Positions 41,430 through 49,802 of a stretch of DNA of 64,000 nucleotides are shown here, one piece after another. Made by a program: the position numbers and the translations under genes. Source of the DNA: Nocardia pneumoniae NBRC 100136 (GTDB lineage: Bacteria > Actinomycetota > Actinomycetes > Mycobacteriales > Mycobacteriaceae); contig NZ_BAGF01000058.1 of assembly GCF_000308755.1 (NCBI RefSeq), positions 1 through 64,000 of the forward strand, read 5' to 3'. Every line of letters starts with the position of its first letter. Position 1 is the first letter of the stretch. The notes beneath the pieces are model-generated. The model was given only the letters and a program-made list of their open reading frames with translations, was not told where the DNA came from and made no database searches.

Positions 41430-42362
41430 GTGACCAGAACCTGGTTCATCACCGGCGCCAACCGCGGACTCGGCCGGGCGTTCACGACGGCCGCGCTCGC
41501 CGAGGGCGACCGTGTCGTCGCGACCGCGCGGAACCCGGAGTCCATGGCGGGGCTCACCCACGACCGACTCACCGTGCTGCCCTTGGACGTTCGCGACCGC
41601 GAGCGCGTGACCGCCACGGTGGACAAGGCGTTCACGCTGATGGGCACGATCGATGTGATCGTGAACAACGCGGGCTACGGCCTGGTCGGCGCAGTCGAGG
41701 AACTGACCGAAGCTCAGATCCGCGACCAGATGGACACCAATTTCTATGGCGCGCTGTGGGTTTCGCAGGCGGCCGCACCGCGTCTGCGCGCCCAGGGCCG
41801 CGGGCACATCGTGCAGATCTCCACGGTCGGCGCCGTGGGCAGCCTGCCGCTGTTCGGCATCTACAACGCCAGCAAGTGGGCGCTGGAAGGTCTCAGCGCC
41901 GCACTCGCCGACGAACTGCGTCCCTTCGGCGTCCGGGTAACCCTCGCCCAGCTGGGCGGCTTCGACACCGACTGGGCCAAGTCGAGCATGCGGTTCGCCA
42001 CCGGCATTCCGGCCTACGCGGACCTGCGCACCGCGATCCTCGGCATGCCCGACTATCCGACGGCCGCACCCGCCGACGTCACGCCGACCGAACACAGCGG
42101 ACCCGACCCGGCTGGCGAGCCGGGGGAATCCGCCGCTCCCCGAGACGACTCGGCGACGGATACCGACGCGCCCGGCACCGAATCCGAATGGATCGAAGCG
42201 CCGCCGGAAGTCGGCGCCGCAGGCCTGATTGCGCTCGTGAACATGCCGAATCCCCCGCTTCGCAAGATCATCGGCCCAGGCGCGCACCAGATGGTGTCAC
42301 TCGCACTGGGCCAGCGACGCCAGGACTACGCGACCGACCCCGAATTCAGCTGGCCCGCATAG
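41430..42362 (+). CDS. Short-chain dehydrogenase/reductase
   Basis: A 310-residue classical SDR. The NAD(P)-binding motif TGANRGLGRAF is at residue 8, NNAG near 80, and the catalytic Ser and YNASK near 130-145. The C-terminal 60 residues are longer than usual, with a Pro/Asp/Glu-rich insert. The oxidised substrate is unknown. The GTG at 41430 is chosen because AAAGGA lies 6 nt upstream; an earlier GTG at 41412 falls inside operator 2. Expression is very probably controlled by the divergent TetR. Confidence 0.9.
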   Translation: MTRTWFITGANRGLGRAFTTAALAEGDRVVATARNPESMAGLTHDRLTVLPLDVRDRERVTATVDKAFTLMGTIDVIVNNAGYGLVGAVEELTEAQIRDQMDTNFYGALWVSQAAAPRLRAQGRGHIVQISTVGAVGSLPLFGIYNASKWALEGLSAALADELRPFGVRVTLAQLGGFDTDWAKSSMRFATGIPAYADLRTAILGMPDYPTAAPADVTPTEHSGPDPAGEPGESAAPRDDSATDTDAPGTESEWIEAPPEVGAAGLIALVNMPNPPLRKIIGPGAHQMVSLALGQRRQDYATDPEFSWPA

Positions 42363-42386
42363 GTCCGGCCGCTCCCGCACGCTCAG

Positions 42387-42436
42387 CCTCGCAAAGCTGC
42401 TCGGTTCTTCACCCGGAACCGAGCGGCTCCGCGAGG
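42387..42436. terminator. Terminator between the SDR gene and gatA
   Basis: GCTCGGTTC (42399-42407) pairs with GAACCGAGC (42416-42424), and CCTCGC/GCGAGG (42387-42392/42431-42436) close an outer stem. It separates two convergent genes. Confidence 0.7.
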
Positions 42437-42445
42437 ACCAGCGCG

Positions 42446-43927
42446 TCAGGCGACGGGGCCGCGCGCGGCTTCGTAGGCGGCGCCCACCCGGTAGAGGCGG
42501 TCGTCGGCGAGGGCGGGGGCCATGATCTGGAGGCCGACGGGCATGCCGTCGTCCTGGCTCAGGCCGGACGGAACCGACATGGCCGGGTGCCCGGCCAGGT
42601 TGGTGGGCAGGGTGCACAGGTCCGACAGGTACATGGCCAGCGGGTCGTCGACCTTCTCACCCAGCTTCCACGGGGTGAACGGGCTCGTCGGCGAGACGAG
42701 CACGTCGACCTGCTCGTAGGCCTTGTCGAAGTCGCGGGCGATGAGCGTACGCACCTTCAGCGCCTGGCCGTAGTAGGCGTCGTAGTACCCCGCCGACAGC
42801 GCGTAGGTGCCGATCATGATGCGCCGCTTGACTTCCGGACCGAACCCGGCCGCGCGCGTGGCCGCCATGACCTGCTCGGCGCTGTGCTGCCCGTCGTCGG
42901 CCACACGCAGGCCGTAGCGCATGGCGTCGAACCGCGCCAGGTTCGACGACACCTCCGACGGCATCACCAGGTAGTAGGACGCCAGCCCGTATTCGAAGTG
43001 TGGACAGGACACTTCGACCACCTCGGCGCCGAGATCCTTCAGCACCGCCACCGCGGCGTCGAACGAGGCGAGCACGCCGGGCTGGTAGCTGTCGGAGTGC
43101 AGTTCCTTCACAACACCGACTTTCACCCCGCGCAGATCGCCCTGCGCCCCCGCGCGCGCGGCGGCCACCACCGGCGGCACCGGCACATCGCGGGAGGTGG
43201 AATCGCGCGGGTCGTATCCGGCGATCACCTCGTGCAGCAGCGCGGTGTCCAGCACCGTCCGGCCGCACGGACCGCCCTGGTCCAGCGACGACGCGCAGGC
43301 GACCAGGCCGAAGCGCGACACCGTGCCGTAGGTCGGCTTGGTGCCGACGGTCGCGGTCACGGCGGCGGGCTGGCGGATCGACCCGCCGGTGTCGGTGCCG
43401 ATGGCCAGCGGCGCCTGGTTCGAGGCCAGCGCGGCCGCGGAACCGCCGCCCGAGCCGCCCGGGATGCGGGTGGTGTCCCACGGGTTGCGGGTCGGTCCGT
43501 AGGCGGAGTTCTCGGTGGAGGAGCCCATCGCGAACTCGTCCATGTTGGTCTTGCCGAGGATCGGGATGCCCGCGGCGCGCAGCTTCGAGGTGACCGTGGC
43601 GTCGTACGGCGACACCCAGCCCTCGAGGATCTTCGACGCGCACGTGGTGGGCATGTCCGTGGTGGTGAATACGTCCTTGAGCGCCAAGGGAACTCCGGCC
43701 AGCGGCGAGGCGGGCGCGGCGCCCGACGCGATCGCGGCGTCCACCTCGGCCGCGGCCGCCAGCGCCCGCTCCGGCGCGACATGCAGGAAGGCGTGGTATT
43801 CACCGTCGACCGCGGCGATCCGATCCAGATGCGCCTGGGTGACCTCCACCGAGGAGAGTTCGCCGCCGTGGATCTTCTCGGCCAGCTCGGCCGCCGACAG
43901 CGTGGTCAGGTCCGATGCCGCGCTCAT
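42446..43927 (-). CDS. gatA: Asp/Glu-tRNA amidotransferase subunit A
   Basis: A 493-residue GatA, the glutaminase subunit that frees ammonia from glutamine for the GatB-activated tRNA. The amidase Ser-cisSer-Lys triad is visible as LKDVFTT (Lys near residue 80), the Gly/Ser-rich signature GGSGGGSAAALAS and TDTGGSIRQPAA. Length is normal. The start overlaps the gatC stop by 4 nt (ATGA). The third subunit gene, gatB, lies 27 kb away rather than alongside. Confidence 0.96.
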   Translation of the reverse strand: MSAASDLTTLSAAELAEKIHGGELSSVEVTQAHLDRIAAVDGEYHAFLHVAPERALAAAAEVDAAIASGAAPASPLAGVPLALKDVFTTTDMPTTCASKILEGWVSPYDATVTSKLRAAGIPILGKTNMDEFAMGSSTENSAYGPTRNPWDTTRIPGGSGGGSAAALASNQAPLAIGTDTGGSIRQPAAVTATVGTKPTYGTVSRFGLVACASSLDQGGPCGRTVLDTALLHEVIAGYDPRDSTSRDVPVPPVVAAARAGAQGDLRGVKVGVVKELHSDSYQPGVLASFDAAVAVLKDLGAEVVEVSCPHFEYGLASYYLVMPSEVSSNLARFDAMRYGLRVADDGQHSAEQVMAATRAAGFGPEVKRRIMIGTYALSAGYYDAYYGQALKVRTLIARDFDKAYEQVDVLVSPTSPFTPWKLGEKVDDPLAMYLSDLCTLPTNLAGHPAMSVPSGLSQDDGMPVGLQIMAPALADDRLYRVGAAYEAARGPVA

Positions 43928-44223
43928 TCGGCCTCTCCCAGGATCTGCGGCACCATGAACCGCTGCTCTTCCACCGCGGGCGCGCCGGACAGCGCTTCCT
44001 GCGGGGTCAGTCCGGGCACCACTTCGTCGGGGCGGGTCACGTTCGTCGCCGGGTTCGGCGACGCGGTGGCCGGGACGTCGGCGGCGGCGACCTCGGAGAT
44101 GGTCCGCACGTGGCTCAGGATCGAATCCAGCTGTCCGGCGAACTGATCCAGTTCGGCGTCGGACAGGGCGAGCCGGGACAGCCGGGCGAGGTGTGCGACC
44201 TCGTCACGGGAGATGGCGGGCAC
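43924..44223 (-). CDS. gatC: Asp/Glu-tRNA amidotransferase subunit C
   Basis: A 99-residue GatC, the small subunit that wraps GatA and GatB. The conserved N-terminal VAHLARLSRLALSDAELDQFAGQLDSIL pattern and the C-terminal LRDV-type tail region (here EALSGAPAVEEQRFMVPQIL in part) are present. It is upstream of and overlaps gatA by 4 nt, so stoichiometry is set by coupled translation. Confidence 0.95.
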   Translation of the reverse strand: MPAISRDEVAHLARLSRLALSDAELDQFAGQLDSILSHVRTISEVAAADVPATASPNPATNVTRPDEVVPGLTPQEALSGAPAVEEQRFMVPQILGEAE

Positions 44224-44662
44224 CGCGGGACCCCTTTCGGCTTCGGTTCAATAGTTCAGACCGGCTCCGCTCACGGCGGACGGCGTTCAGCATGCGCAAC
44301 ACGCTATTGCGTGTATGACATGCAATAGCTTAATGGCGCGGCCGAACGCACTCCGCCGCAGCCCGGACGGGGCCGCGCCGAGGAGAGGCATCCGGCTGAT
44401 CACCGGCGACGACCGTCCCATCCCGGCACCCCGCGCTACGTCCGACCGGGCGGGCCATCCCTGCCGAGCAGGCAGCTGGCAACCACGCCCGTCTCACGAC
44501 ACGAATTCCCCGAATAGCCCGACACGCCGCCTTTGCTCGAATCTTCCCAGTGGCGTGTGTCACTGGAGGCGCTTCGACTCGATAACCGGCCCGTAGGGGT
44601 GTAATTATTGCGTTACCCGGGTATCCGTTCAGAACCTCGGCCGCCCAAGGAAAGGAACGCAC
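44224..44662. other. Intergenic region between gatC and the ACT gene
   Basis: A 439-nt divergent promoter region with no convincing gene; frames on both strands are Arg/Pro-rich and lack start signals. It contains a hairpin at 44303-44329 and a TAATTAT -10-like box near 44600 for the ACT gene, whose ribosome site AAGGAAAGGA lies before 44663. Confidence 0.4.
44303..44329. promoter_or_regulatory. AT-containing inverted repeat upstream of gatCA
   Basis: GCTATTGC (44303-44310) and GCAATAGC (44322-44329) form a stem extended inward by G-U, T-A and G-C pairs around a TATGA loop. It may be a regulator site or a structured mRNA start for gatCA; a partial third copy (TTATTGCGT) is near 44604. Confidence 0.35.
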
Positions 44663-45313
44663 GTGTCGTATCTACTCCGCGTGCAACTTCCGGATCGACC
44701 GGGAAGCCTCGGTTCGCTCGCTCTCGCACTCGGCTCCGTCGGCGCCGACATCCTGTCGCTGGATGTGGTGGAGCGGGGCGCCGGCTACGCCGTCGACGAT
44801 CTGGTCGTCGAGGTGCCCGCGGGCGCGCTGCCCGACACCCTGATCACCGCGGCCGAATCGCTCGGCGACGTGCACGTGGATTCGATCCGCCCCTACTCCG
44901 GCGTACTCGACACCCACCGGGAACTCGAACTCATCGATCATGTGGCCAGCGCCCGCGACGACCGGCTACAGGTGCTGGTCGACGGGGTGCCACGGGTCCT
45001 GCGGGTCGGCTGGAGCACGATCATCGACGTCGGCCCGCACGGCGCCTACCGGGTGGTGGGGAGCCCCAGTGCGCCGCAGACACAGGCGGGTTCGGCACCG
45101 TGGATGCCGCTGGAGAAGCCCACCGTGCTCGATCCCGAGGCCGACTGGGTGCCGCAGATCTGGCGCGACATGGACACCAAACTGGCTGCCGCCCCACTCG
45201 GCAACACCGGCAAAGTCCTGCTGCTCGGCCGCCCGGGCGGCCCCGACTTCCGCCCCTCCGAGGTAGCCCGCCTCGGCTACCTCGCCGGCATCGTCGCCAC
45301 CGTCCTCGGCTGA
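44663..45313 (+). CDS. ACT-domain protein (Rv3013-like)
   Basis: A 216-residue protein with an N-terminal ACT domain (LLRVQLPDRPGSLGSLALALGSVGADILSLDVV in parts, residues 1-80) and a C-terminal region of unknown fold (about residues 85-216), where ACT domains usually bind amino acids. Position between gatC and ligA matches M. tuberculosis Rv3013. No enzymatic domain is seen. GTG start with AAGGAAAGGA upstream. Confidence 0.84.
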   Translation: MSYLLRVQLPDRPGSLGSLALALGSVGADILSLDVVERGAGYAVDDLVVEVPAGALPDTLITAAESLGDVHVDSIRPYSGVLDTHRELELIDHVASARDDRLQVLVDGVPRVLRVGWSTIIDVGPHGAYRVVGSPSAPQTQAGSAPWMPLEKPTVLDPEADWVPQIWRDMDTKLAAAPLGNTGKVLLLGRPGGPDFRPSEVARLGYLAGIVATVLG

Positions 45314-45327
45314 CTCCCGTTCCCTTG

Positions 45328-45390
45328 CGGCGAGTGGCACGTCGCTGCGGCAAAGTGCGAGAAGGCCCCTCCGTGGTGTGCCACTCGGCG
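45328..45390. terminator. Inverted repeat between convergent genes
   Basis: CGGCGAGTGGCAC (45328-45340) pairs with GTGCCACTCGGCG (45378-45390), 13 bp with one mismatch and a 37-nt loop. It fills the gap between the ACT gene and the GNAT gene and may act as a terminator in both directions; the long loop is unusual. Confidence 0.45.
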
Positions 45391-45915
45391 TTATGCCGCC
45401 AGGTGGAGGGGTAGGCGGAGGACGTGGAGGGGGTCGCCGAGGGTGGTGTGCCAGTCTCGGCTGGGGATGGGGAGGAAGCCGAGGCGGTCGTAGATCCGGC
45501 GGGCCTCGACCATGGCGGGCATGGTTGTCAGGGCCACGGCGGTGAATCCTTCCGCTCGGGCCAGCTGGATCACGGTGCGCACCAACGCGCTTCCGGCGCC
45601 GAGACCACGCGCCGACTTCGCCACGGCGAGCATGCGGAACTCGAGTTCACCCGGCAACGCGGTCTCCGCGTACGGGGTGCCAGGGCGGGCGACGGTCAAG
45701 GAGCCGACGATCCGGTCGGCGTGGGTGGCGACGAGGATCTGGGTGGAGGCCGCGCGGCGGGCCGGATCGGCCAACTCCTCCACATAGGGGCTGTTCGCGC
45801 GGACATAACCCTCGCCGACGTAGACCTCCACCGTCAGCTCCCCGACGGCGCCGTACTCCTCCGGTGTCGCCGTCCGGACGACGACGCCGGTGTCCCGCAC
45901 ATCCATACCCGGCAT
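45391..45915 (-). CDS. GNAT-family N-acetyltransferase
   Basis: A 174-residue acetyltransferase. Motif A, with the acetyl-CoA loop VAKSARGLGAGSALV (R-G-x-G-x-G/A), follows the strand LEFRMLAV; the C-terminal segment AVALTTMPAMVEARRIYDRLGFLP is typical. The acceptor is unknown. The ATG at 45915 has GGTGG a few bases upstream. A longer frame exists upstream but overlaps the membrane-protein gene and is not used. Confidence 0.84.
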   Translation of the reverse strand: MPGMDVRDTGVVVRTATPEEYGAVGELTVEVYVGEGYVRANSPYVEELADPARRAASTQILVATHADRIVGSLTVARPGTPYAETALPGELEFRMLAVAKSARGLGAGSALVRTVIQLARAEGFTAVALTTMPAMVEARRIYDRLGFLPIPSRDWHTTLGDPLHVLRLPLHLAA

Positions 45916-45938
45916 GATGCCACCAGCCGTAGTGGGGG

Positions 45939-46268
45939 CTACGTCACGTCCGGCTGAGAGATCTGCCACCGTTCCGGCTTGCCCGCGGGATAGACGACGG
46001 TGAGCAGATCGCCGATTTCCGGCCAGGAGCTGGTGTCCCAGGTGAAGCGGCCGTAGACGACCGTGCCCGGCACCGAAGGGCCGGTGAGGTTGCCCGTGAT
46101 GGTCACGTACTGCTCGCCGGGGAGGTCGGGGCGCGGGCTCACCCCGGTGATGTACAACGTCCCCTGCTCCGGGTTCGTCGGCCGGACGCCCGTGCGGCCG
46201 CGGAGGGCGAGCACGATCATCGACGCCAGCGCCGCGGTCAGGATTACCAGCGAGACGAACTCCAGCAT
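45939..46268 (-). CDS. Small membrane protein of unknown function
   Basis: A 109-residue protein with one N-terminal membrane helix (residues 4-22) and a soluble beta-rich domain (ITGVSPRPDLPGEQYVTITGNLTGPSVPGTVVYGRFTW in parts). The domain faces the outside if the short N-terminus is inside and the arginines after the helix stay in the cytoplasm the other way; orientation is unclear. It sits 23 nt upstream of the GNAT gene and may share its transcript. Confidence 0.7.
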   Translation of the reverse strand: MLEFVSLVILTAALASMIVLALRGRTGVRPTNPEQGTLYITGVSPRPDLPGEQYVTITGNLTGPSVPGTVVYGRFTWDTSSWPEIGDLLTVVYPAGKPERWQISQPDVT

Positions 46269-46288
46269 GCCCCCATGCTAGGTGCGCG

Positions 46289-47533
46289 CTACACCGGCGC
46301 CAGCTCACTGGTGCCGTGACCGGTGCGCCGAACCTGCCACACCGAGCTGCGGGTGCGTTGCGAGCGGCCGTTGCCCCGATCGATGAGCCCGCGATTGCTG
46401 GTGGTGAAGATCAACTGCGCGCCATGGGAATTGGTCTCCGGATTCTGGAACAGCTGGATCAGCCGATCGGCCTCCTCGGCGGGCAGGCATGCGCCGATGT
46501 CGTCGACGGCGAGGACCCGGCCCGCGTCCAGCGCATCGAGCATGGCCGGTAGCACCCGCAGCAGCGACAGCGTCGCCGACGATTCGTCGCGGATGTCGAA
46601 CGGGTTGGGGATGCCGTCGTGGACCAGGCCGAGGCCGACGCCGCGCCGGGCCACCATCCGCGCGTACAGGGCGTCGCGGGCGGCCTTCAGGTTGGTCAGC
46701 TCACGGTCGAGCAGGACGCCGGTGAGGCCGTTGTCGCGCAGCAACTGGTCGGCGTAGCCGGGTGAGGTGGCGCACAGCTCGATCTGTTTGGCCAGCCCCG
46801 CGATGTCCGCGTCCAGTTCGCGCAGGTAGTCGGCGTACATGGGGTCGTTCTCGGCGAGGAGCAGATCGGTGATGCCAAGGTCGGCGGTGCGCAGCAGCAT
46901 CAGCAGTCGGGCCGCGTTCTCCGGCGATCGGGACAGGTGACCGCCCAGCCGGTGGGCGATGGCGTCCGGCTCGGCGGGGCCGTGCTGGACCTCGAGCATG
47001 GAGTCGAACCATCGGTACGCGGGCACCAGCGCGTCGGAGTACATCTGCCCGGCCAGGCTGAGCAGCAAGGCGTTCGGACGGACCAGCGGCACCAGCGCCG
47101 CGATGCCGTAGCGAGCCGCCTCGAACATCGGGCCGATCTTGATCTGTTCCCCGCTGCGCTCGAACACGATTCGCTTGCGCGAGCGCGGGTGGGTGTGCAG
47201 CCATTCCGCGCTCACGTCGGCGTTGTCCAGCCGGAACCCGTAGGTGTAGGGCACCCCCTCGGCGACGAACGCGGCCACGAATTCCGAAGGCCGATCCGGG
47301 AATCCGAGATGCGGCGCCCGCACCGGCCCCGCGTACGGGTCCCACCCGGTGACCGAGTGCAACACCGCGTCCCGCATCTGCGCGAGCGCATCGATCAGGT
47401 TCGTCTTGCCCGCCGCGGCGCCACCGTGAACGGCCGTCACCGGCACGGCCACCGGCCCGCTCCCCTTCGTGAACCGCAACTCCTGCTTGTCGGCCAGCGA
47501 TCTGTGATTGGTCACCTGAAAACTGCGCAGCAT
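46289..47533 (-). CDS. AAA-family (RecF/OLD-like) ATPase
   Basis: A 414-residue ABC-type ATPase of the AAA_15/AAA_21 kind. Walker A is HGGAAAGKTNLIDAL near residue 30, after the RecF-like opening FQVTNHRSLADKQELRF. The Walker B region reads VLAVDDIGACLPAEEADRLIQLF near residue 350, with DD in place of the usual DE, and FTTSNRGLI follows as the switch. A large helical insert separates them. Family members include abortive-infection proteins, but many are housekeeping; no partner nuclease or toxin is next to it. The stop lies 20 nt from the upstream end of the small membrane-protein gene. Confidence 0.82.
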   Translation of the reverse strand: MLRSFQVTNHRSLADKQELRFTKGSGPVAVPVTAVHGGAAAGKTNLIDALAQMRDAVLHSVTGWDPYAGPVRAPHLGFPDRPSEFVAAFVAEGVPYTYGFRLDNADVSAEWLHTHPRSRKRIVFERSGEQIKIGPMFEAARYGIAALVPLVRPNALLLSLAGQMYSDALVPAYRWFDSMLEVQHGPAEPDAIAHRLGGHLSRSPENAARLLMLLRTADLGITDLLLAENDPMYADYLRELDADIAGLAKQIELCATSPGYADQLLRDNGLTGVLLDRELTNLKAARDALYARMVARRGVGLGLVHDGIPNPFDIRDESSATLSLLRVLPAMLDALDAGRVLAVDDIGACLPAEEADRLIQLFQNPETNSHGAQLIFTTSNRGLIDRGNGRSQRTRSSVWQVRRTGHGTSELAPV

Positions 47534-47755
47534 GCCGCCATACTTCCGTCTGCGCCCCAACCCGGCGACACCAGGCCGGTCGTGTCCGCGATCCGCCGGT
47601 GAGCACGACTCGTCGAATACACGCGTGCCAACCACACACCCGTTCCCGACGCGCGGACAGGCCCTGGATCAGCAGACCTGATCATGGCCGCAACCTCCGC
47701 GGGACAAGCCTGCGATCGATAGCTCGGCGCACGGCGGCGCGGTACCCTGAACCGC

Positions 47756-48304
47756 ATGACCGGGGCTTCGATCGCCTACCGCTGGACGCGCAGCGAGTTC
47801 CTGCGCGCGTGGGAGGCGGGCGCGTTCGACCATCGCGTAGAACTCGTCGAGGGGGAGGTATGGCCCGTGGTAATCGGGTCTTGGCACGGCCGGGCAGTGT
47901 TCCGCATCGCGCGAAAACTTCCGACCGACGGTGTCGAGGTGACCGGTGAGACGTTACCTACGGCCCAGTCCCTGCCGGATCCTGATTGCTGGGTTCTGCG
48001 CGCCGACGCGGATCAAGTCGATTCGATCGGTTCGAAGATCGCCGTGTGGGATCCGTCCGACGTACTGCTGGTCATCGAAATCTCCGACGAGACGGTGATG
48101 CAAGACCTCAGCGTCAAGGCGAAGCTTTATGGCCGCGCTGGATACTCGGCCTACTGGGTGGTCACCAAGACGGTGATCTACGAGCACACCGAACCGACAG
48201 CCACCGGATACCGAACGCGCAAGGAGTATCGTCCCGGCGACCGCATCCCGGTGCACTACGCGGGCACCGAGCTTGCCGTGGACGAGCTGTTGTCCTCCCC
48301 GTAG
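47756..48304 (+). CDS. Uma2-family putative nuclease
   Basis: A 182-residue Uma2/DUF820 protein with the restriction-endonuclease-like core. The PD-(D/E)xK pattern appears as PDCWVLRADAD, DVLLVIEISDET and KAKLYGRAGYSAYWVV, spaced as in the family. These proteins are common as isolated genes in actinobacteria and cyanobacteria, and their role is unproven. TACCCT lies exactly 7 nt before the ATG, a leaderless start. It is divergent from the AAA ATPase gene. Confidence 0.85.
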   Translation: MTGASIAYRWTRSEFLRAWEAGAFDHRVELVEGEVWPVVIGSWHGRAVFRIARKLPTDGVEVTGETLPTAQSLPDPDCWVLRADADQVDSIGSKIAVWDPSDVLLVIEISDETVMQDLSVKAKLYGRAGYSAYWVVTKTVIYEHTEPTATGYRTRKEYRPGDRIPVHYAGTELAVDELLSSP

Positions 48305-48412
48305 CGGGCACCTATCGCCAGGACAACTGCCGTGATAGCGGGTTAGCATGCCTGCACGCTGCGGTCATCGCGCGGCGTACTGCCGAAGTTGTTCGATGGG
48401 ATGAGGGTATCG

Positions 48413-48766
48413 ATGGGACCGACGGTTCGTCGTCTTGTGGTGGGAAGCTCCGTCGTGGCCGCGCTCGCGCTGGGCACGCTGGTCGTGGCGCCGGACGCGG
48501 TGGCCGACGCGCCGTGTCCGGAGGGCACCGCGCGCGTGTTCCTGGCCGACAGCACCAACACCTGCCAGGGTGGCGGGACGGTCAGCTACGACCCGCCCGG
48601 CGTGGTGTCGAAGGTGTGCTCGACGGCGACCGCCGATGTGACCGCCGAGGCCACGTTCAAGAATCGCCGTGGGAAGCTGATCACCCAGAAGCTCGAGCTG
48701 AGCAGCGGCCGCTGCGGACGGTTCGACATCGCGGGCCAGCTCGGCGCCACAGTGACGGTCAGCTGA
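48413..48766 (+). CDS. Small secreted protein with four cysteines
   Basis: A 117-residue exported protein. The signal peptide spans residues 1-31 (core VVGSSVVAALALGTLVVA, likely cleavage after VADA). The mature domain has Cys in APCPEG, NTCQGG, KVCSTA and GRCGRF, likely two disulfides, and a basic stretch FKNRRGKLITQKLEL. No family is recognised. Start at 48413 is supported by GAGGG 6 nt upstream; two earlier in-frame starts have no site. Confidence 0.74.
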   Translation: MGPTVRRLVVGSSVVAALALGTLVVAPDAVADAPCPEGTARVFLADSTNTCQGGGTVSYDPPGVVSKVCSTATADVTAEATFKNRRGKLITQKLELSSGRCGRFDIAGQLGATVTVS

Positions 48767-48767
48767 G

Positions 48768-49802
48768 CTACCTGCCCGCGCCGAACAGCAAAGCGCTGTC
48801 GCCGAACTCGTGCCACAGATAGCCGGTGGCCACCGCGACGTCGTAGGCGGAGGCTACGGTTTGCTCGCCCGCCACGGCGACCAGTAGATCCAGGTGTGAC
48901 GCGCCGGGAGCGTGCCATCCGGTGATCAGTCCGTCGACCACCCGAGCCGGGCGGTCCGCCCCTAGTACGAGCTCGGTCCAACCGTCGGCCGCGTGCACCA
49001 GCCCGGATGGGTCGGCGGCGGTCTCCAGCGCGCGCGTCACCGTCGTACCCACCGCGATAATGCGTCCACCCGCGGCTGTGGTGGCGTTCACCAGTCTCGC
49101 CGTCGCGGCGGGGACGACGAACCGTTCCGGGCTCGGCGGCTCCCCGGACTCCGGTGAGGAAACGCCCGTGTGCAGGGTGACCGGCGTGAGCGCGACGCCC
49201 GCGGCGATCAGGTCCAGCACCAGACGCTCGGTGAACGGACGTGCCGCACTGGGCATTTCCGCGCTGCCCGGCACCCTGCCGAACACCGTCGAGTAGTAGG
49301 ACGCCGACCACCGCTGGGGCACATACGAATACGTGATCGGACGCCCGTGCGCGGCCAGCAACCGGGGAACATCGGTGGTGACTTCCGTGATCCAGAGCCG
49401 TCGCGCTCCGGGCAACCACGGCGCGCACAGGGTTGCCGCGGCATCTGGAAGTCGCAGCAGGACCCCTGGCGCGAGTCCCTCCGACGGATAGGGAGTGCGC
49501 TGTGTGGTGCGCACCTCCACTACCCAGCGGCCGTCGTCCAGCCAGGTGGAGAAGTGGAGCACGACCGGCTCGCCGTCCAGCGTGGCGTCGACCGCGGCGG
49601 ACATGGTGGCCGAATTGTTCACCACCACCAGGTCGCCCGGCCGCAAGTGATCCGGCAGTTCCCGGAACCGGGCGTGGGTCAGCCCGGAGTCGGCGACGAG
49701 CAGCCGGACCTCGTCCCGCGCCAGGCCCCGCGCCTCGGGCGGGGCGGCGGCGTCGCGCTCCGGGCGCAGGACGAAAGACGGCCGGTCGGCCTGCACCGTC
49801 AT
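48768..49802 (-). CDS. QueA-like S-adenosylmethionine:tRNA ribosyltransferase-isomerase homologue
   Basis: A 344-residue protein with the QueA fold (LPDHLRPGDLVVVNNSATM near residue 40, GGRIIAVGTTVTRALE near residue 260). QueA adds a cyclopentyl ring from SAM to preQ1-tRNA in queuosine synthesis. The segment GSAEMPSAARPFTERLV replaces the usual GSAAAPTAGLHFT, so a conserved His is lost, and no other queuosine genes are nearby. It may have a different substrate. The start overlaps the stop of the upstream SDR by 4 nt, so the two proteins may act in sequence. Confidence 0.8.
   Translation of the reverse strand: MTVQADRPSFVLRPERDAAAPPEARGLARDEVRLLVADSGLTHARFRELPDHLRPGDLVVVNNSATMSAAVDATLDGEPVVLHFSTWLDDGRWVVEVRTTQRTPYPSEGLAPGVLLRLPDAAATLCAPWLPGARRLWITEVTTDVPRLLAAHGRPITYSYVPQRWSASYYSTVFGRVPGSAEMPSAARPFTERLVLDLIAAGVALTPVTLHTGVSSPESGEPPSPERFVVPAATARLVNATTAAGGRIIAVGTTVTRALETAADPSGLVHAADGWTELVLGADRPARVVDGLITGWHAPGASHLDLLVAVAGEQTVASAYDVAVATGYLWHEFGDSALLFGAGR

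Noticed and set aside
44315..44596. Open frames on both strands between gatC and the ACT gene
   Set aside because: Arg/Pro/Ser-rich, no start signals, and they cover a divergent promoter region.
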